From contig NZ_MRTD01000004.1 of NCBI RefSeq assembly GCF_001956295.1, positions 372,001 to 436,000 of the forward strand: 64,000 bases of DNA. Direction: 5' to 3'. Each line of letters begins with the position of its first letter. The stretch's first letter is position 1. The notes beneath the pieces are model-generated. The model searched no databases. It was given only the letters and a program-made list of their open reading frames with translations, and was not told the origin of the DNA. This document shows positions 25,999 to 34,361 of the stretch, one piece after another. Source of the stretch: Paenibacillus sp. FSL A5-0031. GTDB taxonomy: Bacteria > Bacillota > Bacilli > Paenibacillales > Paenibacillaceae. The position numbers were made by a program, and so were the translations under genes.

Positions 25999-27815
25999 TC
26001 CGAATCTCCTCCATTATGATCGATATAGGGAAAGGTAAGCGTTACGGTCGTCCCTTCACCCACTACACTTCGAATTTCGATGCCATACCTCTCACCATAC
26101 TCCAGCTGCAAGCGACGATGCACATTTTTAAGCCCGATCCCCGAGGTTCGTTCCTCATCCTCATACTCATTGGAATCCGTTATCAGCATACCGGCAATGG
26201 AGCCTTCTTCAATTCCGACTCCGTTATCTATAACCTCCACCCGTACCTGCTCCCCTTCCATCGCGCAGGTAATCGTCAGCTGTGGCGTAATTCCATCAAG
26301 ATTAGTAAATCCATGCAAGATTGCATTCTCGACAATCGGTTGCAGCGTCAGCTTCAATATTCTTGCACCCTGCACCTCATGCGGCACATCCCATATCGTT
26401 TCAATTTTGATGAACATCCGTTTTTCCTGGAACGCAATATAGCTTCTGACATAATCCATTTCCTCGCCGACCGTGCTCCATATGGTTCGTGATTTGCTTA
26501 GTGTATAGTTCAGCATGCTGCTTAAATTAACAAGGGTCTGGGCAATCATCTTCTCGCCCTTCATTTCCGCCATCCAACGGATCGAATTAATCGAATTATG
26601 CAGGAAATGAGGCTTGATCTGGGACAGCAAGAGATTGAGCTCCAGGCTCGACTTTTCCCGTTCATCTGTTTTAATTCGCTCAATCTGTTCATTAATCCGG
26701 CTTAGCATTTGCTGAATGCCCGAGAATAAAATCTCGATTTCCTCCAAGCCTTTGTATTGGAAATTTCCAATGACATCCTGCCCCTGCCCAGCATCATTAA
26801 AGCGTATTTTCCGAACCATCCTCGATAAATTTAGCACAGGTATCATCGCTTTTCTTGTGAATATATACAGGATAAGTGAAATCAAAAGAATGGACGACAC
26901 GGTTACCGTGAGCGTATGGCTCCACAATTGCTTAGTGGGACTTGCCAAAAGCTCTTCCGGCGTTAATGCAATTAAATACCATCTTAAGAAGGGAATGTTT
27001 TGGATGGAGCAAAAGTAGCTTTGGCCGTTCCACTGAATCAGAAAGCTTTCATATCCCCCGCCGTCCACCTTCGCCTTCGATATGGCCTGTCTGGACAGCT
27101 CCTGCAGACGGTCGTCATCGTCTTCACTAGAGATCAGCAATTCGCCATCTTCTTGGCTTATAAACGCAAGGGTTGAGCTGTTCAGTTGGATTTTGCGCAG
27201 CAGCCGCTGAAATAAGCTCTCGTTGATCTCTACATTTAAGAGGCCTAGCGCCGAATTGCCTTGTACAATATTTTTCGTAAAATAAAAGGCGTTCTGCCCC
27301 TCCGAGAGATCGTGAAAGTTAGGGCCTACATTGCGATACATGATGTTATTATCATAAGGTATCCTCTCGGAAGGCCAATTAAACTGCTGCACCACTTGCT
27401 TTAACCGTTCAACTTCTGTGTCATGCAAAACGCTATTGCTGAATACTTCCCCTTGATCGTTAATAATTTGTACGTATAAGGGCACTCTTAACCGATACGC
27501 AGCAGTGAACGACTTCAGCCGGTCTCTGACCGCCTGTTCATTTATGGGAGCGTTATCATTTCGACTTAATAGCCTCTGTAATTCCTGATCCTGCGACAAG
27601 GTGCGAATATAATCCTCGATATGGTTCACATAAAAGTCCAAGCTGATGGAGAGCGACTCCATATTGCTCGAAACCGATTTGTCGTACAACGTTTCCACTT
27701 GCGTAACCGCTCCTTTGCCCAACATATAACCTTGGATAAGAACCGGAACAATAATAATACACATGAGCAGCAAAATAAGCGTAATTAAGTTCAGCCGGCG
27801 TTTTATCCGTATCAT
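25995..27815 (-). CDS. YesM-type sensor histidine kinase
   Basis: The protein has 606 residues: membrane helix near 10-30, an extracytoplasmic domain of about 250 residues (dCache-like by size), a second helix near 300, a HAMP-like linker, the phospho-acceptor motif SQIKPHFLHNS, and an ATPase domain with VENAILHG and DNGVGI. It should sense a sugar or its loaded binding protein and control the eleven-gene operon it heads. The start follows GAGGAGGG. A 19-bp perfect palindrome lies 29 bp upstream. Confidence 0.9.
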   Translation of the reverse strand: MIRIKRRLNLITLILLLMCIIIVPVLIQGYMLGKGAVTQVETLYDKSVSSNMESLSISLDFYVNHIEDYIRTLSQDQELQRLLSRNDNAPINEQAVRDRLKSFTAAYRLRVPLYVQIINDQGEVFSNSVLHDTEVERLKQVVQQFNWPSERIPYDNNIMYRNVGPNFHDLSEGQNAFYFTKNIVQGNSALGLLNVEINESLFQRLLRKIQLNSSTLAFISQEDGELLISSEDDDDRLQELSRQAISKAKVDGGGYESFLIQWNGQSYFCSIQNIPFLRWYLIALTPEELLASPTKQLWSHTLTVTVSSILLISLILYIFTRKAMIPVLNLSRMVRKIRFNDAGQGQDVIGNFQYKGLEEIEILFSGIQQMLSRINEQIERIKTDEREKSSLELNLLLSQIKPHFLHNSINSIRWMAEMKGEKMIAQTLVNLSSMLNYTLSKSRTIWSTVGEEMDYVRSYIAFQEKRMFIKIETIWDVPHEVQGARILKLTLQPIVENAILHGFTNLDGITPQLTITCAMEGEQVRVEVIDNGVGIEEGSIAGMLITDSNEYEDEERTSGIGLKNVHRRLQLEYGERYGIEIRSVVGEGTTVTLTFPYIDHNGGDSE

Positions 27816-27843
27816 CTATAAACCCTCCTCTGCGGCTTTACAT

Positions 27844-27862
27844 TTATTCATGCAATGAATAA
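27844..27862. promoter_or_regulatory. 19-bp palindrome upstream of the kinase gene
   Basis: TTATTCAT-GCA-ATGAATAA is a perfect inverted repeat in the leader between a TATAAT hexamer (27918-27923, - strand) and the kinase start. It could be an operator for autoregulation. The 282-bp gap around it contains no gene. Confidence 0.4.
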
Positions 27863-28033
27863 TGTTTATTTATTTGTTTCTGCATTCTTATTCATTTATT
27901 TCTTATCTTGTAGTGCTATTATATCCGGAATAATAATCAATACCATGATTAATTATATTTTGCGCAAGCACAATACACGCCTCGTGTAATTTTATCGGTA
28001 GCTATGGTCAGCATCCATAATTGTTCTGTCGTA

Positions 28034-28072
28034 GAAAAAAAGCCCGTACGGGAATGACCCCGTACGGGCTTC
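28034..28072 (-). terminator. terminator of htpG
   Basis: AGCCCGTACGGGG pairs with CCCGTACGGGCT across a short loop, and seven T residues follow on the - strand. It lies 25 bp past the htpG stop. Confidence 0.9.
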
Positions 28073-28097
28073 TTACACTTGCTTGTCGCTTGCTCTA

Positions 28098-29978
28098 TTA
28101 AACCATTACTTTGCAAATATCGTTCGTAAACGCAACTGGATCTTGAATTGGCAAACCTTCGATGAGAAGCGCTTGGTTGTAAAGCAGGCTTGTATAAAGA
28201 GCCAGCTTCACTTTATCCTGCCCAGCAGCATCCTTCAACGATTGGAAAATTTCATGGTTCACGTTAATTTCGAGCACCTTGTCTGCTTTTACATCTTGGT
28301 TGTTCGGCATCGAATTCAATATTTTTTCCATTTCAATCGTTACTTCGCCTTCAGTAGATAAGCACACAGGGTGTGTTTTAAGGCGTTTTGAAGCTTTTAC
28401 GCTTTTTACTTTATCGTTAAGAATTTCTTTCATCTGCTCGAAAAGCTCTTTATTGGCATCCTGCTCTTCGGTCGTTTCCTTGTCCTTCTCGTCCTCTTCA
28501 ATACCAAGATCGCCGCTTGATACCGACTTGAATTCTTTATCCTTATACTTCGCAACCATCTTGATAGCAAATTCATCAATATCGTCCGTGAAGTACAAGA
28601 TTTCAAAGCCTTTATCCGTTACCAGCTCGGTTTGCGGAAGTCGATCAATCCGCTCAATCGATTCACCGGAAGCATAATAAATGTACTTTTGATCCTCGCT
28701 CATTCTTGACACATACTCGTCCAGTGTAACTAGCTTCTTCTCTTTCGAGGAGTGGAACATAAGCAGGTCTTGAAGCACTTCTTTGTTCACACCGTAATCA
28801 TTGTATACGCCGAATTTCAGCTGTCTGCCGAATGCTTTGTAGAACGATTCATACTTCTCTCTGTCATCCTTCAATATGCCAAGCAGCGCGCTCTTGATCT
28901 TGCTGTTGATGTTCTTCGCAATCAGCTTCAGCTGACGGTCATGCTGCAGCATTTCACGAGAAATGTTGAGCGATAGATCCTCCGAATCAACCATACCTTT
29001 AACGAAGCTGAAATAATCAGGCAGCAGGTCTGAGCATTTATCCATAATTAGAACGCCATTTGAATAAAGCTCCAGCCCCTTCTCATATTCCTTCGTATAA
29101 TAATCGAAAGGTGTGCTCTCCGGAATATACAAAATCGCATTGTACACAACAGCGCCATCCGCACTAATATGAAGATGCTTGATCGGTTTATCGAAACCGT
29201 AACGTTTTTCAAAATAAAACTGATCATAATCTTCCGATGTCAGCTCATTTTTATTTTTACGCCAGATCGGCACCATGCTGTTAACGGTTTGCTCTTCTTC
29301 ATATTCCTCAAACTCGTTTTCTGCATCTGCTTTAGGCCGTTGGCCTTTCACATCCATCTTAATTGGGTAGCGAATGAAATCAGAATATTTTTTGATGATC
29401 GACTTCAAACGGTACTCTTCCAAGTACTCATCGTATTGATCATCTTCGGTATTTTCCTTAATATTAAGTACAATTTCCGTACCAACGGAATCCTTCTCGC
29501 ATGACTCAATCGTGTAGCCGTCCGCGCCAGTTGATTCCCATTTGAACGCCTCATCGCTGCCAAGAGCTTTGGTCACAACGGTAACCACATCCGCCACCAT
29601 AAATGCAGAGTAGAAGCCTACGCCGAATTGGCCAATAATGTTATGTCCATCTTTAAGCTCATTTTCCTTCTTAAAGGCAAAAGACCCGCTCTTCGCAATA
29701 ACACCAAGGTTATTCTCCAGCTCTTCCTTCGTCATGCCAATCCCTGTATCGGTGATCGTTAATGTTCGGTTTGCCTTGTCGGCAACGACTTTAACATAAT
29801 AATCCTCTTTGTTAAATACCATTTGGTCATCAGTTAGCGCTCTGTAATATAGCTTGTCGATCGCATCGCTGGCATTCGAGATCAGCTCTCTCAAAAAAAT
29901 CTCGCGCTGCGTATAAATGGAATTAATCATCATTTCCAGCAATCGTTTCGATTCTGCTTTGAACTGTTTTTTGGACAT
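28098..29978 (-). CDS. htpG: HSP90-family molecular chaperone HtpG
   Basis: This is a 626-residue bacterial HSP90. The N-terminal GHKL ATPase contains [13 protein letters not shown] with the Mg-coordinating Asn, [11 protein letters not shown], and the lid segment [13 protein letters not shown]. The middle domain holds the NISREMLQ catalytic-loop motif, and the C-terminal dimerisation domain follows. HtpG is a cytosolic ATP-dependent chaperone. The start follows AAAGGGG. The promoter region carries a CIRCE operator, so HrcA repression and heat induction are expected. That differs from B. subtilis, where htpG is not in the HrcA regulon. Confidence 0.97.
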   Translation of the reverse strand: MSKKQFKAESKRLLEMMINSIYTQREIFLRELISNASDAIDKLYYRALTDDQMVFNKEDYYVKVVADKANRTLTITDTGIGMTKEELENNLGVIAKSGSFAFKKENELKDGHNIIGQFGVGFYSAFMVADVVTVVTKALGSDEAFKWESTGADGYTIESCEKDSVGTEIVLNIKENTEDDQYDEYLEEYRLKSIIKKYSDFIRYPIKMDVKGQRPKADAENEFEEYEEEQTVNSMVPIWRKNKNELTSEDYDQFYFEKRYGFDKPIKHLHISADGAVVYNAILYIPESTPFDYYTKEYEKGLELYSNGVLIMDKCSDLLPDYFSFVKGMVDSEDLSLNISREMLQHDRQLKLIAKNINSKIKSALLGILKDDREKYESFYKAFGRQLKFGVYNDYGVNKEVLQDLLMFHSSKEKKLVTLDEYVSRMSEDQKYIYYASGESIERIDRLPQTELVTDKGFEILYFTDDIDEFAIKMVAKYKDKEFKSVSSGDLGIEEDEKDKETTEEQDANKELFEQMKEILNDKVKSVKASKRLKTHPVCLSTEGEVTIEMEKILNSMPNNQDVKADKVLEINVNHEIFQSLKDAAGQDKVKLALYTSLLYNQALLIEGLPIQDPVAFTNDICKVMV

Positions 29979-30074
29979 GGATAGATCCCCTTTCCATTCA
30001 TCAATAATTAGTAAGCCTAAAGGTAACGCAACAGGAAGGCTTGTTCAACGTTTATTAAACCGCTACCTTATATT

Positions 30075-30101
30075 TTAGCACTCAAACTCTTTGAGTGCCA
30101 A
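30075..30101. promoter_or_regulatory. CIRCE operator (HrcA binding site) of htpG
   Basis: The left half TTAGCACTC at 30075-30083 and the right half GAGTGCCAA at 30093-30101 are separated by nine bases. This matches the consensus TTAGCACTC-N9-GAGTGCTAA with a single mismatch. It lies just downstream of the predicted -10 and about 96 bp before the htpG start, where bound HrcA would block transcription. Confidence 0.9.
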
Positions 30102-30112
30102 TCCTTCTTTTT

Positions 30113-30141
30113 ATATATCATAAACTATTTTTCGATGTCAA
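30113..30141 (-). promoter_or_regulatory. sigma-A promoter of htpG
   Basis: A perfect TTGACA at 30136-30141 (- strand) is followed after 17 bp by ATATAT at 30113-30118. Transcription would start close to 30106, right in front of the CIRCE element. Confidence 0.7.
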
Positions 30142-30173
30142 CCTTCTTCCTATAATATCCATCCTTTGTCTAT

Positions 30174-30222
30174 TAAAAAAAGAGCTGCCCCGAAAGGTAA
30201 TAAACCTTCGGGCAGCTCCTTT
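30174..30222 (-). terminator. terminator of the glycosyltransferase cluster
   Basis: GGAGCTGCCCGAAGG pairs with CCTTTCGGGGCAGCTCT (one bulge) and is followed by a run of seven T on the - strand. It lies 22 bp beyond the pyruvyl transferase stop. Confidence 0.85.
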
Positions 30223-30243
30223 TACGCTGTTGCAGCTATTTCC

Positions 30244-31302
30244 TTAAAACAGTTGTTCTTGAAATGGCTTTTTCAGCAGCTCGCGATAACGGCTCTGATG
30301 CGAATAAAACTTTTCGCGAATCATATCCGTTTCTTTTTCAATTTTGGCTACTCTGTCCAGAATGCTTTCGCCAAGTGCCGTATCGCCGGTGGAGAGCACA
30401 TAATCCTGAAGATCCACCGAGCAGCCAAAGTCTATGCATTTGAATCGATATCCAAGGCTTACGAACGGCACCCCTGCTGCTGCTGACAGGTAACTAGCAT
30501 GCAATTTGAAATTGATCGTCAGCGCATAGGACTTTAGCTTCTCCATCAAATCCTCATGATGGTACAGCTCCAAATCAAGATCCACATTCGTCTGGTTTCC
30601 CAGCTTCGCATATAGACGCTTGCAAGCTTCTCTATCAGGACCCCAAACGGAGAAAATATTGATGCGATAACCTTGCGATATTAGTATACGCAGCGCCTCT
30701 ACCAATTGCTGCTCTACCTTTTCCTCATTGCCGCCGAATATTCGATTATAAGCAGTTCCCCAGTTCACACCAATCGTTCTGCTAGCCTGCCCATTCTTGC
30801 GTGGCGACGGTGCAGGCAGCAGAAATGCCGGGTCACCGCTTATGATCGCCTGCTCCATTCGGACGCCAGAATCCTCGAGAAACTGATAGGACAACGGACC
30901 TCGGACGCCGCAATACTTTGACATCTTCACTAGCTCAGCTAATTTCTCATTCGTTGCCAGGTTCTCCTTGGTGTAGGCCAAATGGGCTGCGACCTTTCCC
31001 GAGGCATCCATTACAGGAAACTCCTGTCTGTCATGACCGCTGCCCCAAATCATTACTTTTTTATGGTTCCTAGCCGCTTGGTAAGCAACATCGATATAAC
31101 CTGGAATGAGCAGCGAGCCGCCGCCGAGCACAACAACATCATACGGACCCGAATTCCGAATATCTACGCCCGGTATTGACGGAATGACATCATATTTTTT
31201 CTCAGGCAGATAAGCTCTGCACAGGTCGCGAAACAATAGCCACATTAACTCATCACCAACATTGTTAAACCCTAACCAGCCTACATACAAAATTCGTTTC
31301 AT
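30244..31302 (-). CDS. polysaccharide pyruvyl transferase family protein
   Basis: The protein has 352 residues and starts with the N-terminal pattern of the CsaB/WcaK group: ILYVGWLGFNNVGDELMW, then VVVLGGGSLLIPGY. Members transfer pyruvate from phosphoenolpyruvate onto sugars of cell-wall polymers; in bacilli CsaB-made pyruvyl ketals are the ligand of SLH domains. It is the last of five genes in a leftward polysaccharide cluster and ends at a terminator. The window also encodes an SLH-anchored protein (34.4 kb), but whether this enzyme makes its ligand cannot be decided: the sequence is divergent and could modify spore or capsular glycan instead. Confidence 0.78.
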   Translation of the reverse strand: MKRILYVGWLGFNNVGDELMWLLFRDLCRAYLPEKKYDVIPSIPGVDIRNSGPYDVVVLGGGSLLIPGYIDVAYQAARNHKKVMIWGSGHDRQEFPVMDASGKVAAHLAYTKENLATNEKLAELVKMSKYCGVRGPLSYQFLEDSGVRMEQAIISGDPAFLLPAPSPRKNGQASRTIGVNWGTAYNRIFGGNEEKVEQQLVEALRILISQGYRINIFSVWGPDREACKRLYAKLGNQTNVDLDLELYHHEDLMEKLKSYALTINFKLHASYLSAAAGVPFVSLGYRFKCIDFGCSVDLQDYVLSTGDTALGESILDRVAKIEKETDMIREKFYSHQSRYRELLKKPFQEQLF

Positions 31303-31318
31303 TGCGTACCGCCCTTCA

Positions 31319-32440
31319 TTAAATCTCTCCTATTGCTGAACGATACACGCTCATAATTTGATCAATGGAATGATCGATATGAAACTCACGTTCCACCCAC
31401 CGTCTTCCCTCTATTCCATTAGCGCGTAGCCCTTCCAGCCTGCGGCATCCATCTGCAATCTCGCTTGCAAACAAATAACGGGAATAAGCGGCAAACGAAC
31501 CGTGGTCTCCAAAATAGTTAAGCCAAGCCTGCTCATAATTGCTCGGCTCCACCCAGCCAAAATAGCCATGGTTGCCAATGGCAAGCACTGGCTTCTCGCA
31601 AGCCATTGCCTCCAGCGCAACGCGTCCCGTACCGACAACGATATCTGAAGCATTGTAATACTCTCGCATTTGAGATTGTTTTCCAACCATATGAATGAAC
31701 CGTCTTCTGCTTTCCGCCTGAATAAATTCCGCAAGTTCTGAAATTGCATTATATTTAGGACCATCCCCAACAACGATTAGCTCAAGCTTATCCCACCCAT
31801 AACGATAAAGATCCTTCATCGCTCGCAGCAGGACATCACATGCTGTTGCCTTTCCCCAAGCCAATCGGCTAGCGTACGTAAGTACAATTGCATCTTCAGA
31901 AATACCTAAGTCTGAGCGAAGCTTTGCGCCGCTGGATGGATAGAACTCCGCTAGATCGATGCCATTCGGGACAACGATAGACGGAAAGCCAAACCGCGTG
32001 ATATAGCTTTGAAGAGGAGCACTTACACATATGACCGATTCCGAGTAAACAAGCAGCGATTTTAGAGCAGTCTGCGGATAATAGGTGCCATGAACGGTGA
32101 ATATGGACGGAACTCCTAATAAATTAGCTGCCTTTGCCGTAAACAAACCGGATGGAGTCTGATGCACATGAACGCAATCCACTTTCTCGCTTCGCATAAT
32201 TTCCTGCAGCCTAACGATTCGCTCCGTTTGAACTGACGCTCCAGCTGGCTGGAATTCAAACAAATATACATGGCACCCGGCATCCTCAAACCGGAACCGC
32301 ATAGGGCCGTCCGCGGCAATTATACTCACTCTTTGACCTATTTTTATTAGTGCTTTTGCTAGACTTAATACATGTGTTTCCGTACCGCCGGCATCCATAC
32401 TGTCCAGAGCCATTAAGACGGATAACGGCGAGCCTGCCAT
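31319..32440 (-). CDS. glycosyltransferase family 4-type
   Basis: This 373-residue GT-B enzyme has an N-terminal GGTETHVLSLAKAL motif (acceptor-domain loop) and a C-terminal nucleotide-sugar domain with VGTGRVALEAMACEKPVLAIG, the usual E-x7-E-like region of GT4. It should transfer a sugar from an activated donor to a growing surface polysaccharide. It lies 16 bp upstream of the pyruvyl transferase gene and 6 bp downstream of a GT2 gene, so they are co-transcribed. The start is preceded by AGGTGAA. Sugar specificity unknown. Confidence 0.85.
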   Translation of the reverse strand: MAGSPLSVLMALDSMDAGGTETHVLSLAKALIKIGQRVSIIAADGPMRFRFEDAGCHVYLFEFQPAGASVQTERIVRLQEIMRSEKVDCVHVHQTPSGLFTAKAANLLGVPSIFTVHGTYYPQTALKSLLVYSESVICVSAPLQSYITRFGFPSIVVPNGIDLAEFYPSSGAKLRSDLGISEDAIVLTYASRLAWGKATACDVLLRAMKDLYRYGWDKLELIVVGDGPKYNAISELAEFIQAESRRRFIHMVGKQSQMREYYNASDIVVGTGRVALEAMACEKPVLAIGNHGYFGWVEPSNYEQAWLNYFGDHGSFAAYSRYLFASEIADGCRRLEGLRANGIEGRRWVEREFHIDHSIDQIMSVYRSAIGEI

Positions 32441-32446
32441 TTCACC

Positions 32447-33139
32447 TCACTCCTTTTTTGCATAAAAAGCCAATGAACGTTGGCTCGCATGCAGACGATA
32501 GTAATAAAGTATTTCAGGAATATTTTCAATACGAGCTTTGTTATTCAAAAATTTAACGATGAACTCATAATCCTCCGCTCCGACAATTCGGCGGCTCAAT
32601 CCGCCAATCTGGTCAAAAGCATCGCCGCGAAACATGATCGTCCCATGGCAAACACAGTGACCGCCGCTGCGGTAAACATCAAGAATATCATCACCGAAAC
32701 GCAGCCATTTTTCCTGAACATACTGCCTCTTCTCGGCCGCATCAAAGCTAGCGTAGCTCGTTCCTACCAGTGCAACCTCTGCATGGCTTTGGAGATACGC
32801 TACTTGTTTCTCTAAACGCTGCGGATGAGAGAAATCGTCCGCATCTTGAACCGCGATATATTGTCCGCGAGCGTGGAAGAAACCCGTCGTAATGGCTCCA
32901 GAAAACCCAATATTTCTAGGAAGTCGAACGAGTACTATAGATTCTGTACCCGCTACTCCGTTTGCTTCGCACCAAGCCTCAATAACATCCAGCGACCTAT
33001 CGGTCGATGCGTCATCTACAATGATGATTTCTTTATTCAAATACGTTTGACTCATCAAGCTGTCCAAACATTCAATGAGATATGCTGCACGATTATAATT
33101 TGCAATAACGATACTTACTTTTCCAAATTCCCGCTGCAT
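32447..33139 (-). CDS. glycosyltransferase family 2
   Basis: This 230-residue GT-A enzyme has SIVIANYNRAAYLIECLDSL at the N terminus, the DDASTDRS segment, and the metal-binding AVQDADD motif near 95-100. No membrane anchor is seen. The start (ATG after AGGAGAGATAGG) lies inside the end of the preceding glycosyltransferase gene, a 25-bp overlap that implies translational coupling. It is a typical surface or spore glycan glycosyltransferase; donor and acceptor unknown. Confidence 0.87.
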   Translation of the reverse strand: MQREFGKVSIVIANYNRAAYLIECLDSLMSQTYLNKEIIIVDDASTDRSLDVIEAWCEANGVAGTESIVLVRLPRNIGFSGAITTGFFHARGQYIAVQDADDFSHPQRLEKQVAYLQSHAEVALVGTSYASFDAAEKRQYVQEKWLRFGDDILDVYRSGGHCVCHGTIMFRGDAFDQIGGLSRRIVGAEDYEFIVKFLNNKARIENIPEILYYYRLHASQRSLAFYAKKE

Positions 33140-33990
33140 CCTATCTCTCCTTTCTTGCCCTCTCTCCTATAAATGGCATGCAGAGCTTCAAAATGATCCC
33201 CTATTATTTGCATCGTTGCAATGGAATGGTCTCCTCCGGCATTTTTGTGTTTGATCGGACGATAACGGTTTAAGCGATCAACTTCCACGCAGTGAACAGG
33301 CTTGACGGTCAATCCCCCGAGCAGTCCGAGCGCATAAGCTTTCGGCGGACATAATAAATTGGACCAATGAATAACATTAAGCGCCCGTCTATTCAGCGCA
33401 AATGGAACATGCACGAGTGAAGCATTCGCCAAATCCTCGCGGCCAACTGCCATATTCAGTGCTATTTTTAACGTTGTCACGGCACTCCAAGGCATGCGCA
33501 TGCTGAGGTGGTGATCCAGCTTATTAACAGCCAGATCACATTCCCTTAGCAGCGCATTAGGAAAAGGAGCAAGCTCCTTCCAAGGGATATGAAAATCACC
33601 ATCCACAAACAGCAGCGCATCGCCAGTAGCTGCATATGCGCCAATAGCTCTGCCTACATCCGTTCCGAGCGGCTCCTGAAAAACTATGACCGACGCGCCA
33701 AGCTCTCTAGCAATACTCTCTGTACGATCATTGCAGCCATTAACAACTACGATAATTTCAGCTGGCGACAGCAATATAGCCTCTTGAATGACACGTCCTA
33801 TTGTCCGTTCCTCGTTTTGAACGGGTATAATCACTGACAAGCGCTGGTGCACCCCGCACCGATTGCCAGCTTGGGAGAAATCTCTTCCTTTTCGTAAAGG
33901 AGGCAGCACATCCTTCTCCGCGATCAATCGCTCGACATAGTCACGCCTTCTTCCATCATCCGTACAGCCATTCCTATAAAATCCGGACAT
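33115..33990 (-). CDS. glycosyltransferase family 2-like protein
   Basis: The protein has 291 residues with a GT-A core starting at about residue 51 (LSVIIPVQNEERTIGRVIQEA) and a DGDFHIPW metal site. The first 50 residues (arginine- and glycine-rich) do not look like the family and no strong ribosome binding site precedes ATG 33990, so the true start may lie further in. The gene overlaps the small Lsm-like gene upstream by 17 bp and the next GT2 gene by 25 bp. The conserved core is convincing; its role in surface glycan assembly is inferred from neighbours. Confidence 0.78.
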   Translation of the reverse strand: MSGFYRNGCTDDGRRRDYVERLIAEKDVLPPLRKGRDFSQAGNRCGVHQRLSVIIPVQNEERTIGRVIQEAILLSPAEIIVVVNGCNDRTESIARELGASVIVFQEPLGTDVGRAIGAYAATGDALLFVDGDFHIPWKELAPFPNALLRECDLAVNKLDHHLSMRMPWSAVTTLKIALNMAVGREDLANASLVHVPFALNRRALNVIHWSNLLCPPKAYALGLLGGLTVKPVHCVEVDRLNRYRPIKHKNAGGDHSIATMQIIGDHFEALHAIYRREGKKGEIGCSGNLEK

Positions 33991-34174
33991 ATTCGATGAC
34001 CCGCAAACGTATCAACACATCTTCCGTCCCACCGTATCCAGGTACACTCAAGGTTCGAACCACAATGTATGAGAAGCCTACCGTCAGCAGCACACCTGCA
34101 ACCACATCCCCATTAGAGAGAATAACTTCTACATCTCTCCCTAGGTACGTGCGCAGCTTAAAATAAAATGACAC
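33974..34174 (-). CDS. small Lsm-like beta-barrel protein
   Basis: This protein has 66 residues starting at a GTG with AGGAG eight bases upstream. The pattern YLGRDVEVILSNGDVVAGVLLTVGFSYIVVRT resembles an Sm/Lsm-type small barrel as found in short uncharacterised proteins of spore-formers (DUF2642/YuzF-like). There are no membrane segments or cysteines. It heads the glycosyltransferase operon. In spore-formers such small proteins sometimes sit next to coat or spore-surface glycan genes; a role here is speculation. Confidence 0.55.
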   Translation of the reverse strand: MSFYFKLRTYLGRDVEVILSNGDVVAGVLLTVGFSYIVVRTLSVPGYGGTEDVLIRLRVIEYVRIL

Positions 34175-34271
34175 ATAATCAACTCCTACCGTTTGATACC
34201 CTCATCCTATTCGCTAGATTAATAGTGAGAACGGCATACGACTATTTTGAAAAAATTTTCATAGAATAGGC

Positions 34272-34323
34272 AAAAAAAAGAGAAGCCCTCTTTCCCACTT
34301 TATCTGTGAGTTCGAAGGCTTCT
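34272..34323 (-). terminator. terminator of the giant glycosidase gene
   Basis: AGAAGCC pairs with GGCTTCT enclosing a 29-base region, followed by eight T on the - strand (34272-34279). It lies about 40 bp past the stop. Confidence 0.65.
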
Positions 34324-34361
34324 TCCTTGTCATTCAATGCGCCGCATCGCTCATCCCAATC

